Below are positions 8,954 to 16,774 of a DNA stretch of 64,000 bases, piece by piece. Position 1 is the stretch's first letter, and each line of letters opens with the position of its first letter. The DNA comes from Rhodopseudomonas sp. BAL398 (GTDB taxonomy: Bacteria; Pseudomonadota; Alphaproteobacteria; Rhizobiales; Xanthobacteraceae): positions 2,666,001 to 2,730,000 of the forward strand of contig NZ_CP133111.1 of NCBI RefSeq assembly GCF_033001325.1, written 5' to 3'. Both the position numbers and the translations under genes were made by a program. The notes below the pieces were generated by a model that saw only the letters and a list, made by a program, of their open reading frames with translations, made no database searches and was not told the DNA's origin.

Positions 8954-9750
8954 CAGGCGGCGCGCGCCGCGACGGAGGCCACCGGCAGATTATGCTTCAT
9001 CGGATCGGTCCAGGTGATGATCTCGAAGCGGCCGTCCTCGTGCTCGGCCAGCGCCGTGCAGCTCTCGACCCAATCGCCGCAGTTCATATAGCGAATGCCG
9101 TGATCGTCGCGGATCGCCGCGGTGTGGATATGGCCGCAGATCACGCCGTCGGTGCCGTGGCGGCGTGCCTCCTGCGCCAGCGTCTGCTCGAACGCGCCGA
9201 TATAGTTCACTGCGTTCTTGACCTTCAGCTTGGCCCATTGCGACAGCGACCAATACGGCACGCCGAACCAGCGCCGAAACGCATTGACCAGCCGGTTCAT
9301 CCGGATCGCGAAATCATAGGCCTTGTCGCCCACATGGGCGAGCCAGCGCGCGTTCTGCACCACGAGGTCGAACATGTCGCCATGGATCACCAGATAGCGG
9401 CGGTGGTCGACGCCGACATGGATCGCATTCTCGACGACCTCGATGCCGCCGAAATGGGTGCCGTAATAGGAACGCAGAAACTCGTCGTGGTTGCCGGGGA
9501 TATAGACGATGCGGGCGCCCTTGCGGCCTTTGCGCAGCAGTTTCTGCACAAAGTCGTTGTGCGATTGCGGCCAGTACCAGCTCGACTTCAGCGCCCAGCC
9601 GTCGATGATATCGCCGACCAGATAGATGGTGTCGGCGTCGTGGACGCGGAGGAAATCCAACAGCCGCGTAGCCTGCGAGCCGCGCGCGCCGAGATGGACG
9701 TCGGAGATGAACAGGGTGCGAAAGCGTCGTTCCGGAATTTCGTCACTCAT
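8953..9750 (-). CDS. PlcP-like calcineurin-fold phosphoesterase
   Basis: A 265-residue metallophosphoesterase with the complete dinuclear metal site: SDVHLG (16-21), GDIIDGW (46-52), GNHDE (86-90), IHGD (122-125) and CGHIHT (205-210). Automated annotation usually calls such proteins UDP-2,3-diacylglucosamine diphosphatase, but LpxH carries GNRDF where this has GNHDE, and alphaproteobacteria generally use LpxI. The Sinorhizobium phosphate-starvation phospholipase C PlcP is of this type and frequently sits beside a GT4 gene as here. The ATG at 9750 is chosen because GGGAAG precedes it by seven bases; an upstream ATG at 9765 lacks a site. Function is inferred. Confidence 0.72.
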   Translation of the reverse strand: MSDEIPERRFRTLFISDVHLGARGSQATRLLDFLRVHDADTIYLVGDIIDGWALKSSWYWPQSHNDFVQKLLRKGRKGARIVYIPGNHDEFLRSYYGTHFGGIEVVENAIHVGVDHRRYLVIHGDMFDLVVQNARWLAHVGDKAYDFAIRMNRLVNAFRRWFGVPYWSLSQWAKLKVKNAVNYIGAFEQTLAQEARRHGTDGVICGHIHTAAIRDDHGIRYMNCGDWVESCTALAEHEDGRFEIITWTDPMKHNLPVASVAARAA

Positions 9751-9788
9751 GACGTGACTTCCCATGCGGGCGCTGCAAGCAGCGCTGG

Positions 9789-9806
9789 ATGACAGCCTGA
9801 CGACGT
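9789..9806 (-). promoter_or_regulatory. Pho-box-like element upstream of plcP-like gene
   Basis: Read on the minus strand: ACGTCGT, CAGG, CTGTCAT, i.e. two 7-base half-sites spaced by four bases as in the PhoB consensus (CTGTCAT-N4-CTGTCAT). Matches are 4/7 and 7/7. It overlaps the pmtA stop codon and ends 38 bases before the plcP-like start. Chance occurrence cannot be excluded. Confidence 0.35.
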
Positions 9807-10477
9807 CACGCCGCGAGCGGCTCTGACGTCCTCTCGAAACAGACCAACGTATAGATCCCGAACGGCGCGATCTTGCGCCGCTCGATCAGAATCGCGTTCT
9901 TGTTGGCGTGGGCCCAGGCCTGCAGCCGGGCGAACGGAAATTCCGGGCGAAGGCCCATGCCCCTTGTGCGCTGCGCGGCCCAGCGCTCGACCGCCGCGGC
10001 TACGCCGACCTCGGAATACAGATGGTTGACCAGGATGATGCGGCCACCCGGCTTGACCACGCGATGGCACTCCGACAGCACCTGCTCGGGATGGGCGACC
10101 AAAGTAATGACGAATTGCGCCACCACACAATCGAAGGTGGAGTCGGCGAATTCCATCTGGTGAGCGTCCATCACCCGGACGTCCTTGACCCAGGGATAGC
10201 GCCCGCTCGCCATCTTGGCGCGGGCCTTCTCCAGCATCGGGGCGCTGAGGTCGATCCCGGTAATCTCGGTGGAGGCGTCGTAATCGTCGAACGACAATCC
10301 GGTGCCGACGCCGACCTCGAGGATCTTGCCGCCGAGCGAGCGCGCCTCGGCGGCGGCGGCGCGACGCCCCTTCAGCATCACCGGACCGCAAACCGCGTCG
10401 TAGATCGGCGCCCACCGCGCATAGGCGGTTTGCACTGCGGATTTGTCGAGATCTGGAGTCATCATGTCGGCCGTCAT
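9806..10477 (-). CDS. pmtA: Rhodobacter-type phosphatidylethanolamine N-methyltransferase
   Basis: Class I SAM-dependent methyltransferase of 223 residues, expected to methylate phosphatidylethanolamine toward phosphatidylcholine at the inner membrane. The N-terminal AYARWAPIYDAVCG (19-32) is characteristic of Rhodobacter-type PmtA and close UbiE-like relatives. The SAM motif is ILEVGVGTGLSF (52-63), followed by GIDLSAPML and the motif II/III region VAQFVITLVAHPEQVL. First gene of a three-gene minus-strand set with the PlcP-like and GT4 genes. No strong ribosome-binding site precedes ATG 10477; in-frame ATGs at 10465 and 10462 are alternatives. Other small-molecule methylation is possible. 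Confidence 0.75.
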   Translation of the reverse strand: MTADMMTPDLDKSAVQTAYARWAPIYDAVCGPVMLKGRRAAAAEARSLGGKILEVGVGTGLSFDDYDASTEITGIDLSAPMLEKARAKMASGRYPWVKDVRVMDAHQMEFADSTFDCVVAQFVITLVAHPEQVLSECHRVVKPGGRIILVNHLYSEVGVAAAVERWAAQRTRGMGLRPEFPFARLQAWAHANKNAILIERRKIAPFGIYTLVCFERTSEPLAA

Positions 10478-10521
10478 CGGAGAATCACAAAATCATCGTG
10501 AATTCCGGATAGCAGCCGAGT

Positions 10522-10539
10522 ACGACGGCACCACGACAG
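10522..10539 (-). promoter_or_regulatory. Pho-box-like element upstream of pmtA
   Basis: Minus-strand CTGTCGT, GGTG, CCGTCGT: two 7-base half-sites four bases apart, matching the PhoB consensus at 6/7 and 5/7. It lies 44 bases upstream of the pmtA ATG in the 85-base gap after thiD. The spacer is not A/T-rich as in the best sites, so this is a candidate only. Confidence 0.35.
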
Positions 10540-10562
10540 CGGCTCAGACCGCCCGTTGTGCC

Positions 10563-11363
10563 TTAGTCGAAGCTGTGGAAATGGTGGATCGGGCCGTGGC
10601 CGCGGCCGACTTCAAGCCGATCGGCGGCGGCAATCGCGGCATGGACCCAGGCCTTGGCATTGCGCACCGCGGTGTCCAGATCCTGCCCCTTGGCCAGCCC
10701 GGCCGCGATCGCCGAGGACAGCGAGCAGCCGGTGCCATGGGTATTGGGAGTGGCCAGGCGCGGCGCCGGCAGGGCCACAACAGAATCGCCGGCAAACAGA
10801 TAATCGGTGCTGGTCGGCCCCTCGCCATGGCCGCCCTTGATCAGCACCGCGCCGCAACCCAGCGCCAGCAGCCGCCGGCCCTGATTTTCGATCTCGGCCT
10901 CACCGCGCGCCAGCTGTTCGTCGAGCAGCGCCGCCGCCTCCGGCAGGTTGGGGGTGATGATCCGGGCGCGGGGAATGAGATCATTGCGCAGCGCCGCAAC
11001 GCAATCGGCCGCCAGCAGCCGGTCGCCCGAGGTTGCCACCATCACCGGATCGAGCACCACCGGCCCGGGCGACCAGCGGTCGAGCCCCTTGATGATCGCC
11101 TCGATCACCGACCGCTGCGACACCATCCCGATCTTGACCGCCTTGACCGCCAGATCGCCGCACACTGCATCGATCTGGGCGGTGACGAAGTCCGCCGGGA
11201 CCTGAAGGATGGCGTCGACGCCCATCGTGTTCTGGGCGGTCAGCGCGGTGATCACCGAGGCGCCATAGACGCCATTGGCGGCGAAGCTCTTGAGATCGGC
11301 CTGGATTCCGGCGCCGCCGCTGGAGTCGGAGCCGGCGATGGTCAGGGCTATCGGAATCGACAT
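10563..11363 (-). CDS. thiD: hydroxymethylpyrimidine/phosphomethylpyrimidine kinase
   Basis: ThiD phosphorylates HMP to HMP-P and then HMP-PP for thiamine biosynthesis in the cytoplasm. The protein (266 residues from ATG 11363) begins with the family motif [20 protein letters not shown] (8-27) and has the ribokinase-fold ATP site [15 protein letters not shown] near the C-terminus. The normal length is about 265. A GTG at 11375 would add four residues but the ATG fits the family better. No TPP riboswitch-like structure is evident upstream, and no other thi gene is nearby. Confidence 0.9.
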   Translation of the reverse strand: MSIPIALTIAGSDSSGGAGIQADLKSFAANGVYGASVITALTAQNTMGVDAILQVPADFVTAQIDAVCGDLAVKAVKIGMVSQRSVIEAIIKGLDRWSPGPVVLDPVMVATSGDRLLAADCVAALRNDLIPRARIITPNLPEAAALLDEQLARGEAEIENQGRRLLALGCGAVLIKGGHGEGPTSTDYLFAGDSVVALPAPRLATPNTHGTGCSLSSAIAAGLAKGQDLDTAVRNAKAWVHAAIAAADRLEVGRGHGPIHHFHSFD

Positions 11364-11490
11364 ATGTGCTCGCACGCCCCGGAGAAGCCAGGTTTCCTGC
11401 TGGTGGTAGCGCGGCGCGGATGGGCCAGCAAGCTTGCCACGGCGAGCGGATTTAGGCTTGATGGCGTCGAATCAAGCCCTTCGGAGAGAC

Positions 11491-11739
11491 ATGATGGTTC
11501 CGTTCTTCGTTCAGTTCAAATGCAAGCTCGGCCAATCCTATGCGGTCGCCAATGCGATCGCCGAGGCCGAGATCGCGTCTGAGATCTACTCGACCGCGGG
11601 CGACTACGATCTGCTGGTGAAGTTCTACGTCGATCGCGACACCGATATCGGCCATTTCATCAACGAGAAAATCCAGGTGATTCCGGGGATTCAGGACACC
11701 CACACCATCATCACCTTCAAGGCCTTCGGCCCCAGGTAA
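11491..11739 (+). CDS. stand-alone Lrp/AsnC ligand-binding domain protein
   Basis: An 82-residue protein consisting only of the RAM/ligand domain of Lrp/AsnC regulators, with no helix-turn-helix. The sequence runs FFVQFKCKLGQSYAVANAI, then EIYSTAGDYDLLVKFYV and HTIITFKAFGP at the end. Such single-domain proteins form oligomers that bind amino acids and may modulate full-length Lrp proteins. The start at ATG 11491 (or the adjacent 11494) is supported by GGAGAG six bases before; an in-frame upstream ATG at 11461 lacks this. It lies divergent from thiD and runs convergently into the cytochrome gene with two bases between. Confidence 0.85.
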   Translation: MMVPFFVQFKCKLGQSYAVANAIAEAEIASEIYSTAGDYDLLVKFYVDRDTDIGHFINEKIQVIPGIQDTHTIITFKAFGPR

Positions 11740-11741
11740 GT

Positions 11742-12755
11742 TTAGGGCCTCTCAGCCTTGGTGCGCGGCGGTCGCGGCGGACCGTCCACCGCCGGCAACG
11801 ACTTCAGATAGGTGGCCATCGCGGCGCGATCCTCGACACTCAGTTGTGAAGTGTTGCTGATCACCCGCGCCATCGAGCCGCCCACCGTATCGCCTTCCAG
11901 CGTCATCCCGGTCTGCAGGAAATAAGCGAGATCGATTTCACTCCAGTCCGAAAGCCCCTTCTGGGTGATGTTGGGAACCCAGCCCTTGCCTTCGGGATTG
12001 GGACCGCCGGCGAAGCGCTGCGCCGCAACGATGCCGCCGAGCCTATTGCGCGGGCTGTGGCATTCGGCGCAGTGGCCGAAGCTGTTGACCAGATAGGCGC
12101 CGCGATTCCATTGCGGTGAGCGGGCCGGATCCGGCGTGAACGTCTTGCCGTCGAGAAACAGCAATTTCCAGATCCCGACGGTGCGGCGGATATTGAACGG
12201 GAACGGCAGATCATGGCCGGGCGCCCGGCCCGAGACCGGCGGCAAGGTCTTCATATAGGAGAACAGGTCGCGGACGTCGTCCAGCCGGGCGTGCTGGTAG
12301 GACCCGTAGGGGAATGCCGGATAATAATGGGTGCCGGCCGGCGACGTGCCCTTCAGCACCGCGGAGACGAAATCGGCCTCGCTCCAGCGGCCGATGCCGT
12401 CGACCGGATCAGGCGAGATGTTCGGCACGTGGAAGGTGCCGAACGGCGACAGAATCGCAAGGCCGCCGCCAAGCTTCAGGCGATCCGGCTGGTCGGGCGT
12501 GGCATGGCAGGATGCACAGCCGCCGATGTTGAACACGGTCCGCCCGTTTTCCGGAACCGGAGCCCGCGGCGGGAGTTGAGCCGCCGATATCGTAACCGGA
12601 GCGGTCAGCCACCAGAATGCAGCCGCTGCGAGGACCGCGACGACCAGGACAGCCAGAAATATTCTTTTCGCCACGTCAGATCCGTCGTTGCCAGGCGTTT
12701 GCGGTTTTCCGCCGGAATCAACCGCCGGTGTCGTGTTCAAATCCATCATAAGCAT
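11742..12755 (-). CDS. membrane-anchored diheme cytochrome c
   Basis: Periplasm-facing cytochrome c of 337 residues with an N-terminal anchor helix (about 32-52) and two CxxCH sites, CASCH (80-84) and CAECH (229-233). Each is followed by a cytochrome domain with distal Met candidates. It resembles the small diheme/triheme cytochrome subunits of membrane alcohol and sugar dehydrogenases, but no dehydrogenase gene is adjacent, so the electron donor is unknown. The ATG at 12755 is only 21 bases from the divergent CHRD start. A GTG at 12674 just before the anchor helix would give a 310-residue protein and a normal promoter gap. Confidence 0.82.
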   Translation of the reverse strand: MLMMDLNTTPAVDSGGKPQTPGNDGSDVAKRIFLAVLVVAVLAAAAFWWLTAPVTISAAQLPPRAPVPENGRTVFNIGGCASCHATPDQPDRLKLGGGLAILSPFGTFHVPNISPDPVDGIGRWSEADFVSAVLKGTSPAGTHYYPAFPYGSYQHARLDDVRDLFSYMKTLPPVSGRAPGHDLPFPFNIRRTVGIWKLLFLDGKTFTPDPARSPQWNRGAYLVNSFGHCAECHSPRNRLGGIVAAQRFAGGPNPEGKGWVPNITQKGLSDWSEIDLAYFLQTGMTLEGDTVGGSMARVISNTSQLSVEDRAAMATYLKSLPAVDGPPRPPRTKAERP

Positions 12756-12776
12756 CGCATCAAAAGGGAGACGACC

Positions 12777-13223
12777 ATGTCAAGGACCAGAATGATTGCG
12801 AGCGCCATCGCGCTCGGTGCCATTGCGATCTCGGTCGGTGCGATCACGACCGGGCCGGCCTTCGCCGAAGAGATGACCATGACGACGCCTCTGACCAGCG
12901 CGGCCGAGGTCCCCCCGAATAATTCCACCGGCAAGGGGACCGCCAAGGTTGATTATGACACGGCCTCCAAGAAGCTGAGCTGGACCATCACCTATTCGGG
13001 TCTCACCGGCCCGGCGACCGCCGCGCATTTCCATGGTCCCGCCGAACCGGGCAAGAATGCCGGCGTCGTCATTCCGATCCCGAACATCGCCAAAAGCCCG
13101 GCGGAAGGCTCCGCCACCCTGACCGACGCGCAGGCCGCCGATCTGATGGCCGGCAAATACTACGTCAACATCCATACCGCGGCGAACAAGGGCGGCGAGA
13201 TCCGCGGACAAGTAACGAAGTAG
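12777..13223 (+). CDS. secreted CHRD-domain protein
   Basis: A 148-residue exported protein: signal peptide with cleavage expected after GPAFA (residue 30), then a single CHRD (chordin) domain. Typical motifs are AAEVPPNNSTGKGTAKVDYD, TAAHFHGPAEPGKNAGVV and the closing YVNIHTAANKGGEIRGQV. CHRD proteins in bacteria are periplasmic or secreted and of unclear function. The start at ATG 12777 has AGGGAG eight bases upstream; an in-frame upstream extension to 12213 is antisense to the cytochrome gene. Convergent with the cytochrome c' gene across a hairpin at 13291-13321. Confidence 0.87.
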   Translation: MSRTRMIASAIALGAIAISVGAITTGPAFAEEMTMTTPLTSAAEVPPNNSTGKGTAKVDYDTASKKLSWTITYSGLTGPATAAHFHGPAEPGKNAGVVIPIPNIAKSPAEGSATLTDAQAADLMAGKYYVNIHTAANKGGEIRGQVTK

Positions 13224-13290
13224 ACCACCGACAAACGATCCGGCAGACGACGTCATCATCGCGTTGGCCGAGACCTCGATAGCCCATCAT

Positions 13291-13321
13291 GAGGGGCGAA
13301 TGCCGGTGGCGTCCGCCCCTC
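13291..13321. terminator. hairpin between convergent genes
   Basis: Perfect 8-bp inverted repeat GAGGGGCG / CGCCCCTC with a 15-base loop, located between the ends of the CHRD and cytochrome c' genes. No T-tract on either side, so a bidirectional terminator is only likely. Confidence 0.45.
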
Positions 13322-13329
13322 ACGCGATC

Positions 13330-13779
13330 TCAGCTGTCTTTCTGGCGGTAGGTCTCGTGGCAATTGCCGCATTCCTTGCCGATGGCGCCGAACCCCACTT
13401 TCAGCGTGTTGACATCCTTGACCGTCAATTGGGCGTTGCTGACCGCTTTCGCGAAGCTGGCGATCTCGGCGTCGAAACCGGCCTTGTCTTCCCAAATCTT
13501 CGGCGAGGCGCTGTACTTGCCCTCGAACGGCTTCATCCCCTTGATGCTGGCGGGAAACAGCGTCGGCAATGCCTTGGCGGTCTTTTCGAATTCCGCCAGC
13601 GCCGCGTCAACGGCGGCCTGGTCATAGGGCTTGGTGCCCTTGACCATGGCCACCAGAACGCCGGCATTCTTGCCCGTCGTCTTCATCACCGTCTGGGCCT
13701 GGTCGACCAGATCCTGCTGCGCGACCACGACGCTCGCGCTAAGCAACAATGCTCCAGCCACAACAACTGTTCGCAACAT
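13330..13779 (-). CDS. cytochrome c' (class II c-type cytochrome)
   Basis: Periplasmic 149-residue four-helix-bundle cytochrome with signal peptide (about 1-20, ending VVVA) and the class II heme site at the very C-terminus, CGNCHETYR (C137, C140, H141). Such proteins bind NO or CO and can protect against nitrosative stress; purple bacteria usually carry one. The start at ATG 13779 has GGGAG seven bases before it, while the in-frame extension to 14262 has no such support. The leader shares 12 identical bases with that of the gene at 16481-16774 (see findings). Upstream gap 13780-13981 holds its promoter; nothing else seen. Confidence 0.9.
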   Translation of the reverse strand: MLRTVVVAGALLLSASVVVAQQDLVDQAQTVMKTTGKNAGVLVAMVKGTKPYDQAAVDAALAEFEKTAKALPTLFPASIKGMKPFEGKYSASPKIWEDKAGFDAEIASFAKAVSNAQLTVKDVNTLKVGFGAIGKECGNCHETYRQKDS

Positions 13780-13981
13780 CAAGAGTCTCCCGCTCACTGT
13801 TTTCAATCTATCGCCTAGCAATACGGCCTCGCCGCTTGGGCGCAACCCATCATCGCCGATCTGTTCCAGAAAATCGCGGTCAATCAGACCATTTCCGGTG
13901 TGGCGTCCGGTCGCGCTCACGGCATCCATGCAAGATACTACCACCGTCGCGTCCCGGCGTGACGGTGGTGGCAGTGCAATC

Positions 13982-16288
13982 TTACAGACTGTGTTGACGC
14001 GCATGCTCGCGGATCGCCATCCAGACTCGCTCCGGCGTCGCCGGCATATCGATGGCGTCGATTTTATATTCCCGCCACAGCCCGTCGATGATGGCATTGA
14101 CCACCGCCGGACAGGAGCCGATCGCGCCGGCCTCGCCGGCGCCCTTGACGCCGAGCGGGTTGGTCGCACATGGGACGTTATGAGTCTCGAAGGTGATCGG
14201 CGCGCCGTCGGCGGCACGCGGAACCGCGTAGTCCATGAAAGTCCCGGTGACCAATTGTCCATCGTCCGGATCGTACACCGCGCGCTCCATCAGCGCCTGA
14301 CCGATGCCCTGCATCGTTCCGCCATGAACCTGACCGGCCAACAGCAACGGATTCAGCGTGACGCCGAAATCATCGACGATGACGTAGTTGACGATGGCGA
14401 TCTTGCCGGTGGCCGGATCGATCTCGACTTCGACCAGGTGGGTGCCGTTCGGGAAGGTGCCGTCGGCGCTGGAGAATTTTTCGCTTGCGTTCAGCTTCGA
14501 GGGATCGACGCCAGGGCGCTTGGCGAGATCGGCAAAGGAGATCGAGCGGTCGGTGCCGGCGATCCGCACCGTGCCGTCATTGATTTCCAGGTCGGCCGCG
14601 CTGGTTTCCAACGCATCGGCGGCGATCTCCTTGAGGCTGTCGCCGAGCTTGCGGGCGGCGCGCTGGACACTGACGCCCCCGGAGGGAATCGACGCCGAAC
14701 CGCCGGTGCCGAGGCCGGTGGCGACCTTGTCGGTATCGCCCTGGACGATATGAACGCGCTCGGGCGCCAGCCCGAACTGTTCGGCGATCAACTGCGCATA
14801 GGCGGTCTGGTGGCCCTGCCCGGTCGATTGGGTGCCGATCAGGATGGTGACGTCGCCGTTGGGATCGAGCCCGACATTGGCGGTCTCCTCGCCCATCGTG
14901 CCACAGACCTCGACATAGGAGGCGAGGCCAAGGCCACGCAGCAGGCCGAGCTTCTTGGCGGCCCTGGCGCGTTTCGGAAACTCCTTCCACTCGCCGACCT
15001 CCATCGCCCGCTTCAGATGCGCGGCGAAGTCGCCGGAATCGTAGACCTTGCCGGTGGCGGTCTTGTAGGGCATCGCGCGCGGCGGAATGAAATTCTTGCG
15101 CCGGATCGCGTCCGGCGTCATGCCGAGCTTGCGGGCGCAGGCATCGACCAGGCGCTCGATCACATAGGCCGCCTCGGGCCGCCCCGCGCCGCGATAGGCA
15201 TCGACCGGCACGGTGTTGGTGAACACGGTACGGACCCGGCAGTGAAAGGTCTGGATGTCGTAGAGCCCCGGCAGCATGCCGGCACCGCCATAGGGAATAT
15301 AGGGGCCGAAGGTCGACAGATAGGCGCCCATGTCGCCAATCAGGTCGACATCCATGGCGAGGAATTTGCCATCCTCGGCCAGCGCCATCCGCGCGGTGGT
15401 GACGTTATCGCGGCCCTGGGCGTCGCCGACGAAATGATCGGCGCGGTCCGCGGTCCATCGGATCGACCGGCGCAGCCGTTTGGCGGCGACCGCGATCAGC
15501 GCATATTCGCGATAGGGAAACAGCTTGGTGCCAAACCCGCCGCCGACATCAGGGCAGATCACCCGCATGTTCTCCACCGGGATCTTCAGCACGTTCTGGC
15601 ACAGGATGTCGCGCAGCCGGTGGCTGCCCTGGCTGCCGATCGTCAGCGTCAGATGATCGCGCTTGGCGTCGTATTCGCAGACCGCCGCGCGGGTCTCCAT
15701 GTAGTTGGTGATAATGCGCGGATTGACGATATTGATCTCGGCGATCGCGTGGGCGTTGGCGAACACCGCCTCGACCGCCTTCTTGTCGCCGATCGGCGCG
15801 TCGAACAGCACATTGCCGGGATGATCCGGCCAGACCTGCGGCGCGCCCGGCTTCACCGCATTGGCGGCGCCGACAATTGCGGGGAGCGGCGTCCATTCGA
15901 CCGCAATCGCCTCCAGCGCGTCGCGCGCCTGAGCCTGCGTCTGCGCCACGACGAATGCCACCGCGTCACCGACATGACGGACCTCGTCCTTGGCCAGGAT
16001 CGGATAGTCCGGCCCCTTGAACGGGTGGTCCGGCAGGTTGAACAGACATGGTAGACCGCCGAGGTCCTTGACATCGTCCGCGGTCAGGATCGCGAGCACG
16101 CCCGGCATACCGCGCGCAGCGGCCGCGTCGAGGCTGAATGTCGCATGCGCGTGGGGCGAGCGCAGCACCAGCGCGTGGGCCGCGGTCTGCGGCGCGTGGT
16201 CATCGGTGTAGCGGCCTTTGCCCCTGATCAACGCATCGTCTTCCTTGCGAAGGACGCTTTGACCGACGCCGAATTTGATGGGAGCCAT
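13982..16288 (-). CDS. xanthine dehydrogenase/CoxL-family molybdopterin subunit (form II-like), orphan
   Basis: Large molybdopterin-cytosine-dinucleotide subunit of the xanthine oxidase family, 768 residues from ATG 16288 (GGAG six bases before). It has both Ald_Xan_dh domains, the active-site loop DAYRGAGRPEAAY (near residue 363), which is of the CoxL form II kind rather than AYxCSFR of true CO dehydrogenase, and the catalytic Glu in GAGEAGAIG (near 717). Substrate is unknown. The FAD (CoxM) and 2Fe-2S (CoxS) subunits expected as partners are not adjacent. A paralogue with the same isolation lies at 54164-56488. Confidence 0.87.
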   Translation of the reverse strand: MAPIKFGVGQSVLRKEDDALIRGKGRYTDDHAPQTAAHALVLRSPHAHATFSLDAAAARGMPGVLAILTADDVKDLGGLPCLFNLPDHPFKGPDYPILAKDEVRHVGDAVAFVVAQTQAQARDALEAIAVEWTPLPAIVGAANAVKPGAPQVWPDHPGNVLFDAPIGDKKAVEAVFANAHAIAEINIVNPRIITNYMETRAAVCEYDAKRDHLTLTIGSQGSHRLRDILCQNVLKIPVENMRVICPDVGGGFGTKLFPYREYALIAVAAKRLRRSIRWTADRADHFVGDAQGRDNVTTARMALAEDGKFLAMDVDLIGDMGAYLSTFGPYIPYGGAGMLPGLYDIQTFHCRVRTVFTNTVPVDAYRGAGRPEAAYVIERLVDACARKLGMTPDAIRRKNFIPPRAMPYKTATGKVYDSGDFAAHLKRAMEVGEWKEFPKRARAAKKLGLLRGLGLASYVEVCGTMGEETANVGLDPNGDVTILIGTQSTGQGHQTAYAQLIAEQFGLAPERVHIVQGDTDKVATGLGTGGSASIPSGGVSVQRAARKLGDSLKEIAADALETSAADLEINDGTVRIAGTDRSISFADLAKRPGVDPSKLNASEKFSSADGTFPNGTHLVEVEIDPATGKIAIVNYVIVDDFGVTLNPLLLAGQVHGGTMQGIGQALMERAVYDPDDGQLVTGTFMDYAVPRAADGAPITFETHNVPCATNPLGVKGAGEAGAIGSCPAVVNAIIDGLWREYKIDAIDMPATPERVWMAIREHARQHSL

Positions 16289-16384
16289 AGTATCTCCGGT
16301 TGCCATGCTGGGTTCGACTATCTTGCAGCGTATCGGGGATCGGCGCAAACCAGTTCCGTCCGCAATCTCTTACCGGTCAGGCCA

Positions 16385-16418
16385 ATGAAAAAGGTGCACC
16401 GGATTCCCGATGCACCTT
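16385..16418 (-). terminator. rho-independent terminator of the RG-repeat peptide gene
   Basis: Minus-strand stem AAGGTGCA / TGCACCTT with further pairing CGG/CCG inside the loop, followed immediately by a T-run (TTTTTC). It lies 63 bases downstream of the small gene at 16481-16774 and before the CoxL-type gene, so it should isolate the two. Confidence 0.7.
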
Positions 16419-16480
16419 CCTGATGTGTCACGATTCGAATTTTCCGCCCCATCCGCCGCTGCTCGCGGGCAAGCGACAGA

Positions 16481-16774
16481 TCAATAGCAAATCACCCGGC
16501 CGAACACCGGATTAAAGACGCAATTGCCGCGGCCTCTGCCGCGCCAGCCACGGCCACGCCAGCCACGGCCACGCCAACCCCGACCACGGCCACGATCCCA
16601 ACCGCGGCCCCGCCCGCGCCCGCGACCCCGCTGGGCCTCGGCCTTGGTCGCGCTCGCCGTCAGGAACAACGCCGATGTGCCGACAAGGCTGAAGCAGTAA
16701 ATCGAAGTCAAAGCCAAGGCAGCAAGAGCCCGTGTCAAAACACTGCGTCGAGCCTTCGAAACATTTTGAGCCAT
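16481..16774 (-). CDS. small secreted Arg/Gly/Trp-repeat peptide
   Basis: A 97-residue exported peptide of unknown function. After a signal peptide (predicted cleavage after ATKAEA) the mature part is a run of RG dipeptides and RGRGW pentapeptides (the core includes GRGWRGRGWRGRGWRGRG, with three perfect WRGRG units) and ends in NCVFNPVFGRVICY with two Cys that could pair. The repeat is encoded by 15-base tandem units near 16541-16600. The ATG at 16774 with GGGAG nine bases upstream is chosen over the upstream ATG at 16807. It has its own terminator. Sulfur-globule-like, cell-wall or modified-peptide roles are all possible; none is supported directly. Confidence 0.7.
   Translation of the reverse strand: MAQNVSKARRSVLTRALAALALTSIYCFSLVGTSALFLTASATKAEAQRGRGRGRGRGWDRGRGRGWRGRGWRGRGWRGRGRGNCVFNPVFGRVICY

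Noticed and set aside
8953-9750. Reading the phosphoesterase as LpxH
   Set aside because: GNHDE replaces the LpxH GNRDF motif, and the gene context (pmtA, GT4) fits phospholipid turnover better; kept only as an alternative.
10563-11490. TPP riboswitch before thiD
   Set aside because: No THI-box-like conserved segments seen in the short upstream gap.
13631-16054. Long plus-strand open frame (807 codons)
   Set aside because: It is the antisense of the CoxL-type gene; long antisense frames are expected at this GC content, and the minus-strand protein has all family motifs.
13982-16288. Genuine carbon monoxide dehydrogenase (form I)
   Set aside because: The loop is AYRGAGR, not AYxCSFR, and coxM/coxS are absent. 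The same holds for 54164-56488.
16541-16600. CRISPR-like array
   Set aside because: The tandem 15-base units are coding repeats (RGRGW) without spacers.
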